Assembly (NCBI GenBank): GCA_964486685.1
Contig: CAZAOE010000004.1
Location: forward strand, 1-62,803
Reading direction: 5' to 3'
DNA: 62,803 bases
Origin: JAIOTH01 sp964486685
GTDB lineage: Bacteria > Patescibacteriota > Patescibacteriia > UBA1558 > S5-K13
Of this stretch, positions 23,512 through 31,718 are shown in pieces; within the stretch, counting starts at the first letter, position 1, and every line of letters starts with the position of its first letter. The notes beneath the pieces are model-generated. The model saw only the letters and a list, made by a program, of their open reading frames with translations, made no database searches and was not told the DNA's origin. A program made the translations under genes and the position numbers.

Positions 23512-23531
23512 CTCTTTATGGGCTTGTTTTT
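23512..23531 (+). repeat. 20-bp direct repeat left of the repeat-protein gene
   Basis: CTCTTTATGGGCTTGTTTTT here is identical to 25892-25911, so the 751-residue protein gene is bracketed. Both copies are followed by ATGTTAAA text resembling a promoter -10 region. Either the promoter segment was duplicated or the gene entered by recombination between the copies. Confidence 0.65.
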
Positions 23532-23605
23532 TTTCTCATAAATGTTAAAAATATGTTAAGATATATATAAGGAAAAAAATTGAAGAATATTTTTAAAATA
23601 AGAAT

Positions 23606-25861
23606 ATGGAAAATAACTTTCTAAAACAAAAGTTTGATGGTCTTCATATTAGTCCAGAAGTAGAAAGTGCTACTAAGAGAAAAGAAGTAAGAGAAGGAAG
23701 TAAAAAAATTACTAAACCAACAGAAAAGATAGAAGCACATCTAGATAGATTAGATGAAATTTTTAGTACAGAAGATAATAATAAAAGAAAATTTAGAATA
23801 AACTTCTTAAAGGATAAACTACATGATAAGTTTATTATTAAGCCAGAAGATATTCCTGAAAGCTATTATGACCAACAAAGAAGAATAGTTAGGCAAGAAG
23901 GACATGGAGATGTAGAAATTACTCCAAATATGAGAAAAGATGCTGAAACAACTATTGTAGCTGATCAAAAAGCAAGTTTAGATACTTGGATTGATTATTT
24001 GGGATCAAAAGATGCTACTTATCCAAACTATCTTAAATATTTTGCTTTTAGAGGAATAATCAAACTAGGAAAGTATAATAAAGAAAAACAAAAATTTGCT
24101 AATCGAACCAAAGAAACAGTAGCTCCTTTTATAGAACTAAATCGAGAAGCCTTAGCTTATGTCTTGGATGCTTTAGAAAAAGAACATCAAGGACAAGAAC
24201 AAGGCGAACTATCAGAAGAATTTAAAAAATATCTGAAGAATGCTAACTTTGGTAAAATGTATGCTCAAGCAATTAAAGATATCTACAAACAAGGAGGAAT
24301 GGAGAAACTAGATATCCATGACGGAAAATGGATTAAATATGAACAAGGAAATAATTATCAAAAATTACATAAATCTCTCCAAGGAAAAGCAACTGGTTGG
24401 TGTACGGCTGGTGAAAGCACCGCTAATACTCAATTAAAGAATGGTGATTTCTATGTTTATTATACTAAAAATAATGATGGACAATATACTGAACCACGGA
24501 TAGCTATTCGGATGAATGGTAAAAATAAGATTGGTGAAATTAGAGGAGCGGCTCCTAATCAAAATCTAGAATCAGAAGCTGAAGAAATCTTAGATGAAAA
24601 ACTAACTGAATTTCCAGATTCAGAAGCATACAAACAGAAAAGTCATGATATGAAGTTATTAACTCAGATTGAAGAAAAACAAAATAATAATCAAGAACTA
24701 AGCAAAGAAGATCTTAAATTCCTTTATGAAGTAAATAATCCGATTAAAGGCTTTGGTTATCAGAAAGATCCTCGAATCAAGGAAATACAAGACCAAAGAA
24801 ATGTTAAAAAAGATCTTTCTTTTGTTTTTGAATGTTCCCAAGAACAAATTAGCGCAACAAAAGAAGAGGCCTTAAAAGGAGATATTAAATTTCATTATGG
24901 CAATCTTGATCTTTATGGTCTGCAATCAGCTGAAGGACTTACGCTACCCGAAAGTATAGGTGGTGGTCTTTATCTTAGCGGACTTAAATCAGCTGAGGGA
25001 TTAAAACTACCAGAAAATATCGGCGGTGATATTATTCTTAATGGTTTACAATCAGCTAAAGGACTTAAACTACCTGAGAACATGGGTGGTAATCTTGATC
25101 TTGATGGTCTAACCTCAGCCGAAGGATTAAAACTACCAGAAAGTATAAGCGGTTATCTTGATCTTAGTGGTCTGCAATCAGCTGAAGGACTTAAACTACC
25201 TGAGAACATGGGTGGTAATCTTTATCTTGGTGGTCTGCAATCAGCTGAGGGATTAAAACTACCTGAGAACATGGGTGGTAATCTTGATCTTGATGGTCTA
25301 ACCTCAGCCGAAGGATTAAAACTACCAGAAAGTATAAGCGGTTATCTTGATCTTAACGGACTTAAATCGGTAGAAGGACTTAAACTACCTGAAAGTATAA
25401 GTGGTAGTCTTTGGCTTAGTGGTCTGCAATCAGCTGAAGGACTTAAGCTGCCTGAAAGTATAAGTGGTGATCTTTATCTTAGTGGTCTGCAATCAGCTGA
25501 AGGACTTACGCTACCCGAAAGTATAGGTGGTGGTCTTTATCTTAGCGGACTTAAATCAGCTGAGGGATTAAAACTACCAGAAAATATCGGCGGTGATATT
25601 ATTCTTAATGGTTTACAATCAGCTGAGGGACTTGAACTACCCGAGAACATAGGTGGTGGTCTTTATCTTAATGGTCTTCGATCAGCAGAAGGGCTTAAGC
25701 TGCCTGAGAGTATAAATGGTGATCTTGATCTTAGTGGTCTGCAATCAGCTGAAGGACTTAAGCTACCTGAAAATATAAGTGGTAATCTTGATCTTCGTGG
25801 TCTGCAATCAGCTGAAAAAGAAAAATTAAGAGAAAAATATCCTAATTTAAATATTATATAA
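23606..25861 (+). CDS. Large protein with 14 tandem 21-residue repeats
   Basis: A 751-residue protein with no signal peptide or membrane segment. Residues 1-330 are mostly helical and hydrophilic and contain KATGWCTAGESTANTQLK (about 263-280) and GDFYVYYTKNNDGQYTEPRI (about 282-301), a compact-domain-like region I cannot name with confidence. From about residue 444 it carries fourteen units of the type GLKLPESISGYLDLSGLQSAE, each exactly 21 residues. The regular Leu and Gly spacing suggests a leucine-rich or beta-solenoid structure for binding. The C-terminal cap is KEKLREKYPNLNII. Identical promoter-like repeats flank the gene. Confidence 0.75.
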   Translation: MENNFLKQKFDGLHISPEVESATKRKEVREGSKKITKPTEKIEAHLDRLDEIFSTEDNNKRKFRINFLKDKLHDKFIIKPEDIPESYYDQQRRIVRQEGHGDVEITPNMRKDAETTIVADQKASLDTWIDYLGSKDATYPNYLKYFAFRGIIKLGKYNKEKQKFANRTKETVAPFIELNREALAYVLDALEKEHQGQEQGELSEEFKKYLKNANFGKMYAQAIKDIYKQGGMEKLDIHDGKWIKYEQGNNYQKLHKSLQGKATGWCTAGESTANTQLKNGDFYVYYTKNNDGQYTEPRIAIRMNGKNKIGEIRGAAPNQNLESEAEEILDEKLTEFPDSEAYKQKSHDMKLLTQIEEKQNNNQELSKEDLKFLYEVNNPIKGFGYQKDPRIKEIQDQRNVKKDLSFVFECSQEQISATKEEALKGDIKFHYGNLDLYGLQSAEGLTLPESIGGGLYLSGLKSAEGLKLPENIGGDIILNGLQSAKGLKLPENMGGNLDLDGLTSAEGLKLPESISGYLDLSGLQSAEGLKLPENMGGNLYLGGLQSAEGLKLPENMGGNLDLDGLTSAEGLKLPESISGYLDLNGLKSVEGLKLPESISGSLWLSGLQSAEGLKLPESISGDLYLSGLQSAEGLTLPESIGGGLYLSGLKSAEGLKLPENIGGDIILNGLQSAEGLELPENIGGGLYLNGLRSAEGLKLPESINGDLDLSGLQSAEGLKLPENISGNLDLRGLQSAEKEKLREKYPNLNII
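24935..25816 (+). repeat. 14 x 63-bp tandem coding repeat
   Basis: Fourteen in-frame 63-bp units. Units 1-2 and 10-11 appear identical over more than 120 bp at a distance of 567 bp (nine units). Units 3 and 6, and 4 and 7, are also near-identical. That points to recent block duplication by recombination rather than slow divergence. Array length is likely to vary between strains. Confidence 0.85.
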
Positions 25862-25891
25862 GTTATTAAAACAAATAATTATTAAAACAAA

Positions 25892-25911
25892 CTCTTTATG
25901 GGCTTGTTTTT
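25892..25911 (+). repeat. 20-bp direct repeat right of the repeat-protein gene
   Basis: Identical to 23512-23531. Here it lies just upstream of thpR and is followed by ATATGTTAAAATAAAGACAT and the ATG, a likely promoter with a very short or absent leader. Confidence 0.65.
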
Positions 25912-25931
25912 ATATGTTAAAATAAAGACAT

Positions 25932-26498
25932 ATGAGAATTTTTTTAGCTTTAAATCTTCCCTTGGGTATTAGGCAAGATATTTTTAATTTATATGCTAAA
26001 ATTAAAGAACCACAAATTAACCCCTCACCTTTTTCTAAGAAAAGATGCGGGGTGAAATGGACTAATTCAGATAATCTGCATATTACTTTAAAATTTATTG
26101 GTGGAGTAGGGGAGAGTGACTTGCAAAAATTAAAAACATTCCTTACTGCTAACCTAAAAATTCCAAGCATAGATTTAAAAATCAAAAACACTATCTTTTT
26201 TCCTAAATTTGGTCAAATAAAAATTATTGCTCTGCAAGGAATCATAGATAAAAAAACTGAGCAAGAAATTAATCATTTTCTAAATTTATTAAATCAAAAA
26301 TTAAAATTCATATCAAAAGACAATCATCCTTTTGCTCCGCATATTACCATTGGTCGAGTCAAAAAATCTATAAAAAAAGAAAATTATGAATTTAAATATG
26401 AAAATGAATGTAAAATAAATAGTATAGAATTAATGCAAAGCACTTTAACTCCTGATGGGCCAATTTACAAAATAATTAAATCTTATGCAACGAATTAA
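25932..26498 (+). CDS. thpR: RNA 2',3'-cyclic phosphodiesterase (2H family)
   Basis: A 188-residue 2H phosphoesterase. The two catalytic motifs are HITLKFIG (about 50-57) and HITIGRVK (about 137-144). It hydrolyses 2',3'-cyclic phosphate RNA ends. Compared with the family, residues 30-41 or so (NPSPFSKKRCGV) are an extra segment before KWTNSDNLHITL. It is encoded by an imperfect palindrome related to the C-rich repeats between genes. The stop overlaps the next gene by 14 bases. Confidence 0.9.
   Translation: MRIFLALNLPLGIRQDIFNLYAKIKEPQINPSPFSKKRCGVKWTNSDNLHITLKFIGGVGESDLQKLKTFLTANLKIPSIDLKIKNTIFFPKFGQIKIIALQGIIDKKTEQEINHFLNLLNQKLKFISKDNHPFAPHITIGRVKKSIKKENYEFKYENECKINSIELMQSTLTPDGPIYKIIKSYATN
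26018..26055 (+). repeat. In-frame C-rich palindrome inside thpR
   Basis: ACCCC (26020-26024) pairs with GGGGT (26049-26053), CA with TG, and CTTTT (26029-26033) with AAAAG (26040-26044), with two mismatches. The left arm CCCCTCACCTTTTT is the same sequence as the arm of the gltX leader hairpin. The palindrome adds about 12 codons without breaking the frame. Confidence 0.6.
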
Positions 26499-27696
26499 TA
26501 TTTTAGGCACAGAAATAGATAAAATAAATTACCAACAAACCCTATCCAAAATAGAGGAGTTTATTAATGATGGCCAACAACATTATCTTATTACTCCCAA
26601 CCCTGAAATAGTTTTAAAAGCCACAAAAAGTGCTTATTATCGTGGCATCTTAAATAATGCTGATTTGTCTTTACCTGATGGCTTTGGGCTAATATTGGGC
26701 TCATGGTTTTTAGGAGATCCTATTTACCATCGTGTAACTGGAGTAGATTTAACTTATAAAATAGTTCAACTAGCCAATGATAATGGCTATAAAATATTTT
26801 TACTTGGAGGAAAAGGAGATGCCGTCCAAATTGCCAAAACAAAGTTAGAGTTAAAATACAAAGATATTCAAATTGTTGGAGCAGAGGAGGGCTTTAAAAA
26901 TATTCAAAATATTTCAAATTCAGAACAAGAAAAGATTATAGAAAAAATAAAACAAAGCCAGGCCCAAATATTATTTGTTGCCTATGGTGCTCCTTTTCAG
27001 GAAAAATGGATTTATAAAAATTTAGAAAAAATGCCCAATATTAAATTAGCTTTAGGTATTGGTGGAACTTTGGATTTTATATCCGGTAAAATAAACCGGG
27101 CCCCTAAAATAATCCGCAAAATTGGATTAGAATGGCTCTGGCGCTGGTTTTTACAGCCCTATCGAGCTCATAGAATATTTAACGCCACTATTAATTATTC
27201 TTATTGTCTTTTAAAATGGAAAATGCATATTTTGAAACCCTATCGAAAAAATGTTGTGGGAATTATAATAAATTACGAAAATAATAAAGTATTGGTTTTA
27301 AATAGAAAAAAATATCTAAATAACTGGCAATTTCCTCAAGGCGGAATAGAAAAAAACGAAACACCTGAGCAGGCAATATTAAGGGAAATGGCTGAAGAAA
27401 CCTCCCTTACTAAGTTAAAAATTATTGGCAAAATAGATAAATTAAATAAATACTATTTTCCAATTTATTGGTCAAAAAAATTACCCCCTGCGGTAATTAA
27501 ATATAATCAAAAATGGTGTGGTCAGGAGCGAATGATTTTTTTCTTAAAACAAACAGGAAGCGAAACTCCTAACCCCAAGGAAGAGCATCAAGATTATAAA
27601 TGGATTGATAAAGATGAACTTTTAAAAACAATACACCCCATAAGACACTCCCTAATAAAAATGATTTTAAAAAAAATTGATAAGTATCTCAATTAA
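26485..27696 (+). CDS. Fusion of WecG/TagA glycosyltransferase and Nudix hydrolase
   Basis: A 403-residue protein. Residues 1-245 or so are a GT26 (WecG/TagA/CpsF) glycosyltransferase: TPNPEIVLKATKS (about 37-49), SLPDGFGLILGSWFLG, and VAYGAPFQEKWIYKN (about 171-185) with GIGGTLDFISGKINRAPKI. These transfer N-acetylmannosamine or similar sugars to lipid-linked acceptors. From about 255 a Nudix domain follows: WQFPQGGIEKNE then REMAEETSL, an RppH-like Nudix box in which the usual Gly of EExG is Thr-Ser. No stop or frameshift separates them. The two activities are not normally linked, so the joint role is unknown. Confidence 0.85.
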   Translation: MQRINILGTEIDKINYQQTLSKIEEFINDGQQHYLITPNPEIVLKATKSAYYRGILNNADLSLPDGFGLILGSWFLGDPIYHRVTGVDLTYKIVQLANDNGYKIFLLGGKGDAVQIAKTKLELKYKDIQIVGAEEGFKNIQNISNSEQEKIIEKIKQSQAQILFVAYGAPFQEKWIYKNLEKMPNIKLALGIGGTLDFISGKINRAPKIIRKIGLEWLWRWFLQPYRAHRIFNATINYSYCLLKWKMHILKPYRKNVVGIIINYENNKVLVLNRKKYLNNWQFPQGGIEKNETPEQAILREMAEETSLTKLKIIGKIDKLNKYYFPIYWSKKLPPAVIKYNQKWCGQERMIFFLKQTGSETPNPKEEHQDYKWIDKDELLKTIHPIRHSLIKMILKKIDKYLN

Positions 27697-27708
27697 CCTA
27701 TTAATCAA

Positions 27709-27810
27709 TTAACCCCTCACCTTTTTTGGAAACAAATTGTTATGATAATTATCATTTTAAAATAAAAATAATCCTCTTACTTTTTTAAATAAAAAAGGTG
27801 AGGGGTTAAC
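27709..27810 (+). repeat. C-rich inverted repeat upstream of gltX
   Basis: TTAACCCCTCACCTTTTTT (27709-27727) pairs exactly with AAAAAAGGTGAGGGGTTAA (27791-27809), enclosing about 60 AT-rich bases. These are the same arms as before asnS and the 21010 kinase, and as inside thpR. Confidence 0.65.
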
Positions 27811-27825
27811 CTATTAATTTTATGA

Positions 27826-27928
27826 AGCCCGTAAGATAGATAATCCATTTTATGGGAATAAAATATTACCATAATAAACTATAAAAAATATGACTAGTAA
27901 AATAAAACAAAATATATCTAACGGGCTG
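27826..27928 (+). promoter_or_regulatory. Start-codon leader structure of gltX with compensated arms
   Basis: AGCCCGTAAGATA (27826-27838) pairs with TATCTAACGGGCT (27915-27927). In the sister leaders these arms read ATCCCGTTAGAT and ATCTAACGGGAT; here T became G on the left and A became C on the right. The pair is kept, but the codon at the usual start position becomes CTG (27926-27928). A middle arm TTATGGG (about 27850-27856) is also present. The annotated ATG is 36 bases upstream, inside the structure. Confidence 0.55.
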
Positions 27929-29344
27929 AAATTACGTTTTGCTCCCTCACCAACTGGATATTTACATATAGGCGGATTAAGAACTGCTCTATATAATTAT
28001 TTATTTGCTCAAAAAAATAATGGAAAATTTGTATTAAGAATAGAAGATACAGACCAAAAAAGACACGTTCAAGGTGCTGACAAACAAATTATTGAAACTT
28101 TAAAAATCTTTGGAATAAAATTTGATGAAGGTCCTTTTTATCAATCTCAAAGATTAGCAATATACAAAAAATATGTCCAGAAATTAATAGCAAACAATAA
28201 GGCCTATTATTGCTTTTGTTCTAAAGAACGCTTAGATGAAATGAGAAAAAAACAAATTGCCGAAAAAAAAATTCCAAAATATGACCGTCATTGTTTAAAT
28301 TTATCTAAAGAAACAATAGAAAAAAAACTAAAAAATAAAGAACCTTATGTAATTAGATTAAAACTTCCAGATAATCAAGATATTGTTTTTCAAGACGAGG
28401 TTTATGGTCAAGTAAAAATCAATACAAATGACATGGATGACCAGGTTTTATTAAAATCTGACGGTTATCCAACATATCATTTAGCTGTTGTAGTAGATGA
28501 TCATGAAATGGGTATTACGCATATAATTAGGGGCGAGGAGTGGCTTCCATCAACACCAAAGCATATTTTGCTTTATCAAATGTTTAATTGGGAAATCCCA
28601 AAATTTATTCATTTACCATTATTATTAAATCCTGATAAATCTAAATTATCCAAAAGACAAGGAGATGTAACAGCAGAGGACTTTCTTAAAAAAGGATATC
28701 TCCCAGAAGCAATTTTAAACTATATAGCTTTCTTAGGTTGGAATCCAAAAACAACTAAAGAAATTTATTCAGTAGAGGAGTTAATTAAAGATTTTGATCT
28801 TGCTAAAATAAACAAAGCTGGTGCCATTTTTAATATTGAAAAGCTTAATTGGTTTAATGCCGAATATGTCCGCAATATAGTCAAAGTAAAAGGCAAAAGA
28901 TATCAAAAATTATTAGAAGAAGTAAAAAAATATTTTCCTAAAGATTTAGCTAAAAATAAATTAGAAAACATATTTATAGTTTTGTCAAGTAGATTAAATT
29001 ACTTATCCGAATTAAAAGAATCCAGTAAATTTATTTTCAAATTACCTAATTATGATTCTAAAATGCTGATATTTAAAAAAAGCGACACCAAAACAACTCT
29101 AAAGGGTTTAGAAATAGTTTATAATGAATTAGAAAAAACAAAGGAATGGGCTCTAAAAAATTTAGATAATAACTTGAAAAACATAGTAAATAATAATGAA
29201 TTAAAAGCCGGAGATGTATTTTGGCCTGTCAGAGTAGCTGTTTCTGGATTAGAAAAAAGCCCCAGTCCAGCCGAGATATTGTGGGTTTTGGGTAAAAAAG
29301 AAAGTTTAAAAAGAATTACAAAAGCTATTAATAGATTAAAATAA
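27890..29344 (+). CDS. gltX: Glutamyl-tRNA synthetase
   Basis: Class I synthetase of 484 residues that charges tRNA-Glu (and possibly tRNA-Gln; no GatCAB gene is in the window to judge). FAPSPTGYLHIGGLRTALYN (17-36) holds the HIGH-type motif, and SKLSKRQGD (about 247-255) the KMSKS loop. IRGEEWLPSTPKHILLYQMF is also typical. The first 12 residues (MTSKIKQNISNG) are extra compared with the family and are encoded by the leader structure. Translation could start instead at the CTG 27926, which corresponds to the ATG of the sister genes. Confidence 0.95.
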   Translation: MTSKIKQNISNGLKLRFAPSPTGYLHIGGLRTALYNYLFAQKNNGKFVLRIEDTDQKRHVQGADKQIIETLKIFGIKFDEGPFYQSQRLAIYKKYVQKLIANNKAYYCFCSKERLDEMRKKQIAEKKIPKYDRHCLNLSKETIEKKLKNKEPYVIRLKLPDNQDIVFQDEVYGQVKINTNDMDDQVLLKSDGYPTYHLAVVVDDHEMGITHIIRGEEWLPSTPKHILLYQMFNWEIPKFIHLPLLLNPDKSKLSKRQGDVTAEDFLKKGYLPEAILNYIAFLGWNPKTTKEIYSVEELIKDFDLAKINKAGAIFNIEKLNWFNAEYVRNIVKVKGKRYQKLLEEVKKYFPKDLAKNKLENIFIVLSSRLNYLSELKESSKFIFKLPNYDSKMLIFKKSDTKTTLKGLEIVYNELEKTKEWALKNLDNNLKNIVNNNELKAGDVFWPVRVAVSGLEKSPSPAEILWVLGKKESLKRITKAINRLK

Positions 29345-29348
29345 TGTT

Positions 29349-29376
29349 TTGAAATTTTAAAATGATCCGCTATAAT
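29349..29376 (+). promoter_or_regulatory. Sigma-70-type promoter giving a leaderless mRNA
   Basis: TTGAAA (29349-29354), a 16-base spacer, TATAAT (29371-29376), then AAAACC and the ATG at 29383. A start about 7 bases after the -10 box falls on or next to the ATG, so the transcript would be leaderless. Confidence 0.65.
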
Positions 29377-29382
29377 AAAACC

Positions 29383-30594
29383 ATGGTCAAACAAAACAAA
29401 AATATCAGAAAAATACTCAGCGTTTTTTTAATGCTTCTTATTTTAATTCCCTTAAATCAAACTCGGTCTGAAACTATACAAGAATTAAATAAAAGAATAT
29501 CTGAACAAAAAAGAGTAATTGAAGAACTAAATAAACAAAGACAAGTATATCAAAACCAAATAAAACAAAAACAACAGGAGGCTGTCAGCTTAAAAAATGA
29601 ATTATCCACCTTAGATAATAAAATTGCTGACCGCACCTTGGGCATTCAAACTACAGAACTACAAATTCAAAATACTGGATTAGAAATAAAAGCTATTAAT
29701 CTAGAAATGAATAAAAAAGAAGCGGAAATAAAAATAAATAAAAAAAGAATAAAAAACTCATTACAAAACCTATATCAAGCAGAAGAAAAAAATGATTATC
29801 TTAAAATTTTATTAATGTATGATAATTTAAGTGATTTTTTTGATGAAATAAATAAATTGAAATCCCTGCAATCTGATTTAAATTTAAAATTAAATACTTT
29901 AAATGATTTAAAAGAATGGCTGGAGAAAAAAAATGATAGTTTGGACAAATCAAAAACTGAATTAGAAAGTTTAAAAAAGAAACTGGAAATGGATAACGAT
30001 AAACTAAAAGAAGAGCAAGGTGTTAAATTCTTATATTTATCCGAAGCTGAAAACGATGAGTCCAAATTTTACAACTTAATATCAGAATTACAACAAGAAC
30101 AGGCAGAAGCCAATACTTTAATAATTCAATACGAACAAATAGCTCGCCAAAAAATGGCCCAAACCGGAGAAATACCGGATGATAACGGAGAGTTAATTTG
30201 GCCAATGCCATCTAAATATATTACTTCATATTTTCACGACCCTGATTATCCCTTTCGTCGTATATTTGAACATCCTGGTATTGATATCCGGGCTGGGCAA
30301 GGAACACCCATTAAAGCCGCGGGCTCGGGTTATGTTGCCGTAGCTAAAGATAATGGCTATGGTTATAGTTATATCATGTTAGTTCATAATAATGGTTTAT
30401 CTACCGTCTATGGGCATGTCTCGCGCATAGATGTAAAAACTGGCGATTTTGTTTTACAAGGAGATATTATTGGGCTCTCTGGGGGCATGCCAGGTACAAA
30501 AGGAGCTGGCCGTCTAACAACTGGACCCCATCTTCATTTTGAAGTAAGGGTAAACGGAACGCCCGTTAATCCATTAACTTATTTAGGAAATTAA
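29383..30594 (+). CDS. Coiled-coil LytM (M23) peptidase, EnvC-like
   Basis: Secreted murein hydrolase or activator. From the ATG at 29383 there is a signal peptide (KILSVFLMLLILIPL, about 9-23). Long coiled coils follow from about 30 to 250 (ELNKRISEQKRVIEELNKQR). The C-terminal LytM domain has HPGIDIRAGQGTPIKAAGSG (H and D metal ligands), YGHVSRIDVKTGDFVLQGDI and GPHLHFEV. The metal-site residues are present, so it may be an active peptidase and not only an EnvC-type activator. A good promoter sits directly before the start, and a bidirectional terminator follows. Confidence 0.9.
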   Translation: MVKQNKNIRKILSVFLMLLILIPLNQTRSETIQELNKRISEQKRVIEELNKQRQVYQNQIKQKQQEAVSLKNELSTLDNKIADRTLGIQTTELQIQNTGLEIKAINLEMNKKEAEIKINKKRIKNSLQNLYQAEEKNDYLKILLMYDNLSDFFDEINKLKSLQSDLNLKLNTLNDLKEWLEKKNDSLDKSKTELESLKKKLEMDNDKLKEEQGVKFLYLSEAENDESKFYNLISELQQEQAEANTLIIQYEQIARQKMAQTGEIPDDNGELIWPMPSKYITSYFHDPDYPFRRIFEHPGIDIRAGQGTPIKAAGSGYVAVAKDNGYGYSYIMLVHNNGLSTVYGHVSRIDVKTGDFVLQGDIIGLSGGMPGTKGAGRLTTGPHLHFEVRVNGTPVNPLTYLGN

Positions 30595-30606
30595 TATTTA
30601 TGAAAC

Positions 30607-30640
30607 AAAAAATAGGTTTTTAAAAACCTATTTTTTTATT
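30607..30640. terminator. Bidirectional terminator between LytM and Xer genes
   Basis: AAAAAATAGGTTTTT followed at once by AAAAACCTATTTTTTT: a perfect stem with A-runs and U-runs on both sides. It serves the two converging genes. Confidence 0.8.
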
Positions 30641-30644
30641 AGTT

Positions 30645-31619
30645 TTATTTTAAAGGATGAAATTTTCTATGTACTTCTTCTGCAAATCTATCTGAGGCAT
30701 GCACATATCTAGTGGTAGTATCTAAGGACTCGTGGCCCAATAAAATTTGAATTGCCACTACACTGGCGCCATTTTCAGCTAAATAAGTAGCAAAGCCATG
30801 CCGCAAAGAATGGGCACTCACTGGAATATTTATGTTTAAACGCTCTCGATAATATTTAATTCGATACTGTAAATAATTGGTAGATATTTTAACTCCTTTT
30901 TTATTAACATTTCGACCTCGAATGGGAACAAAAAGACATTTAAAATCGTCTTTTCTCAATAATAAATATTCATTTAAATATTTTTTAGATCTTTCCGTTA
31001 AATAAACAAATCTTTCTTTTTTCCCCTTACCTAAAATAAATATACGGCCAGTTTTATCAATTTGATCTTTTTTTAAATTTACTAATTCAGAAATTCTCAT
31101 ACCGGTTGAAAAAAGGACCTCTAAAATAGCTCGATTTCTAGCCCCGATTAAAAAATTTTTTTCTAGTTCTGTAGGGGATTCTATTAATTTTACCAATTCA
31201 TCAAACTCTGGAATTTTAGCGTGTTTTTTAATGCTTTTCACTAACTTCACATATTCAGGAAGTAGAGGAGTGGGCTCATCATGTTCTATTAAATATTTTA
31301 AATAAGCCCTTAAAGTAGAAAGAATTCTATTTACAGAATAAGCCGATAATTTTTTTTCTGTGTTAACTTGATTGCTAGTTAATCTATCAACAGAAAAAAG
31401 GTAGGCCTTATACCTATCCACAGATAGTTTATTTAAGTTATGAAATTTTAAACTTTCAGATTCTAAAAAATTAATAAAGACCTTTAAATCCCGTTCATAA
31501 TTATAAATAGTTTCTACAGAGTAGTTATTTACTTGTAAAGATAATAAAAAATCATCCAATAATGGTAATAGCGGTCGAGTAGTGGGCCCAGAAGCTGGTT
31601 TTGGCTTATTTTTAGACAT
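30645..31619 (-). CDS. Xer-type tyrosine recombinase
   Basis: A 324-residue XerC/XerD/XerA-like site-specific recombinase. An N-terminal core-binding domain (about 20-125) is followed by the catalytic domain with Arg in STGMRISELVNLKK (about 197), HSLRHGFATYLAENGAS with His and Arg (about 275), LGHESLDTTTRYVH, and the nucleophile Tyr in TTRYVHAS (about 308). As the only Xer gene in view, it likely resolves chromosome dimers in a one-recombinase system. A hairpin-like 11-8-11 inverted repeat lies directly before its start. Confidence 0.88.
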   Translation of the reverse strand: MSKNKPKPASGPTTRPLLPLLDDFLLSLQVNNYSVETIYNYERDLKVFINFLESESLKFHNLNKLSVDRYKAYLFSVDRLTSNQVNTEKKLSAYSVNRILSTLRAYLKYLIEHDEPTPLLPEYVKLVKSIKKHAKIPEFDELVKLIESPTELEKNFLIGARNRAILEVLFSTGMRISELVNLKKDQIDKTGRIFILGKGKKERFVYLTERSKKYLNEYLLLRKDDFKCLFVPIRGRNVNKKGVKISTNYLQYRIKYYRERLNINIPVSAHSLRHGFATYLAENGASVVAIQILLGHESLDTTTRYVHASDRFAEEVHRKFHPLK

Positions 31620-31625
31620 ATTGTT

Positions 31626-31655
31626 AATTGAGTATAATATCTCTTACACTCAATT
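31626..31655. other. 11-8-11 inverted repeat next to xer: possible dif-type site or operator
   Basis: AATTGAGTATA (31626-31636), centre ATATCTCT (31637-31644), TACACTCAATT (31645-31655). The arms match at 10 of 11 positions, and the geometry (11-bp arms, 6-8-bp centre) is that of Xer crossover sites. It lies 6 bases upstream of the xer start codon and overlaps where its promoter should be, so it may instead be an autoregulatory operator. Confidence 0.45.
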
Positions 31656-31718
31656 AAATAATAGCATAAATAGAGCTTTTAGCAAACACTTAATACCCTG
31701 TTTAATATATATAGCTCT

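Noticed and set aside
24935..25816. CRISPR array, because of evenly spaced repeats
   Set aside because: The 63-bp units are contiguous, in frame, and encode a regular protein repeat; there are no unique spacers and no cas genes.
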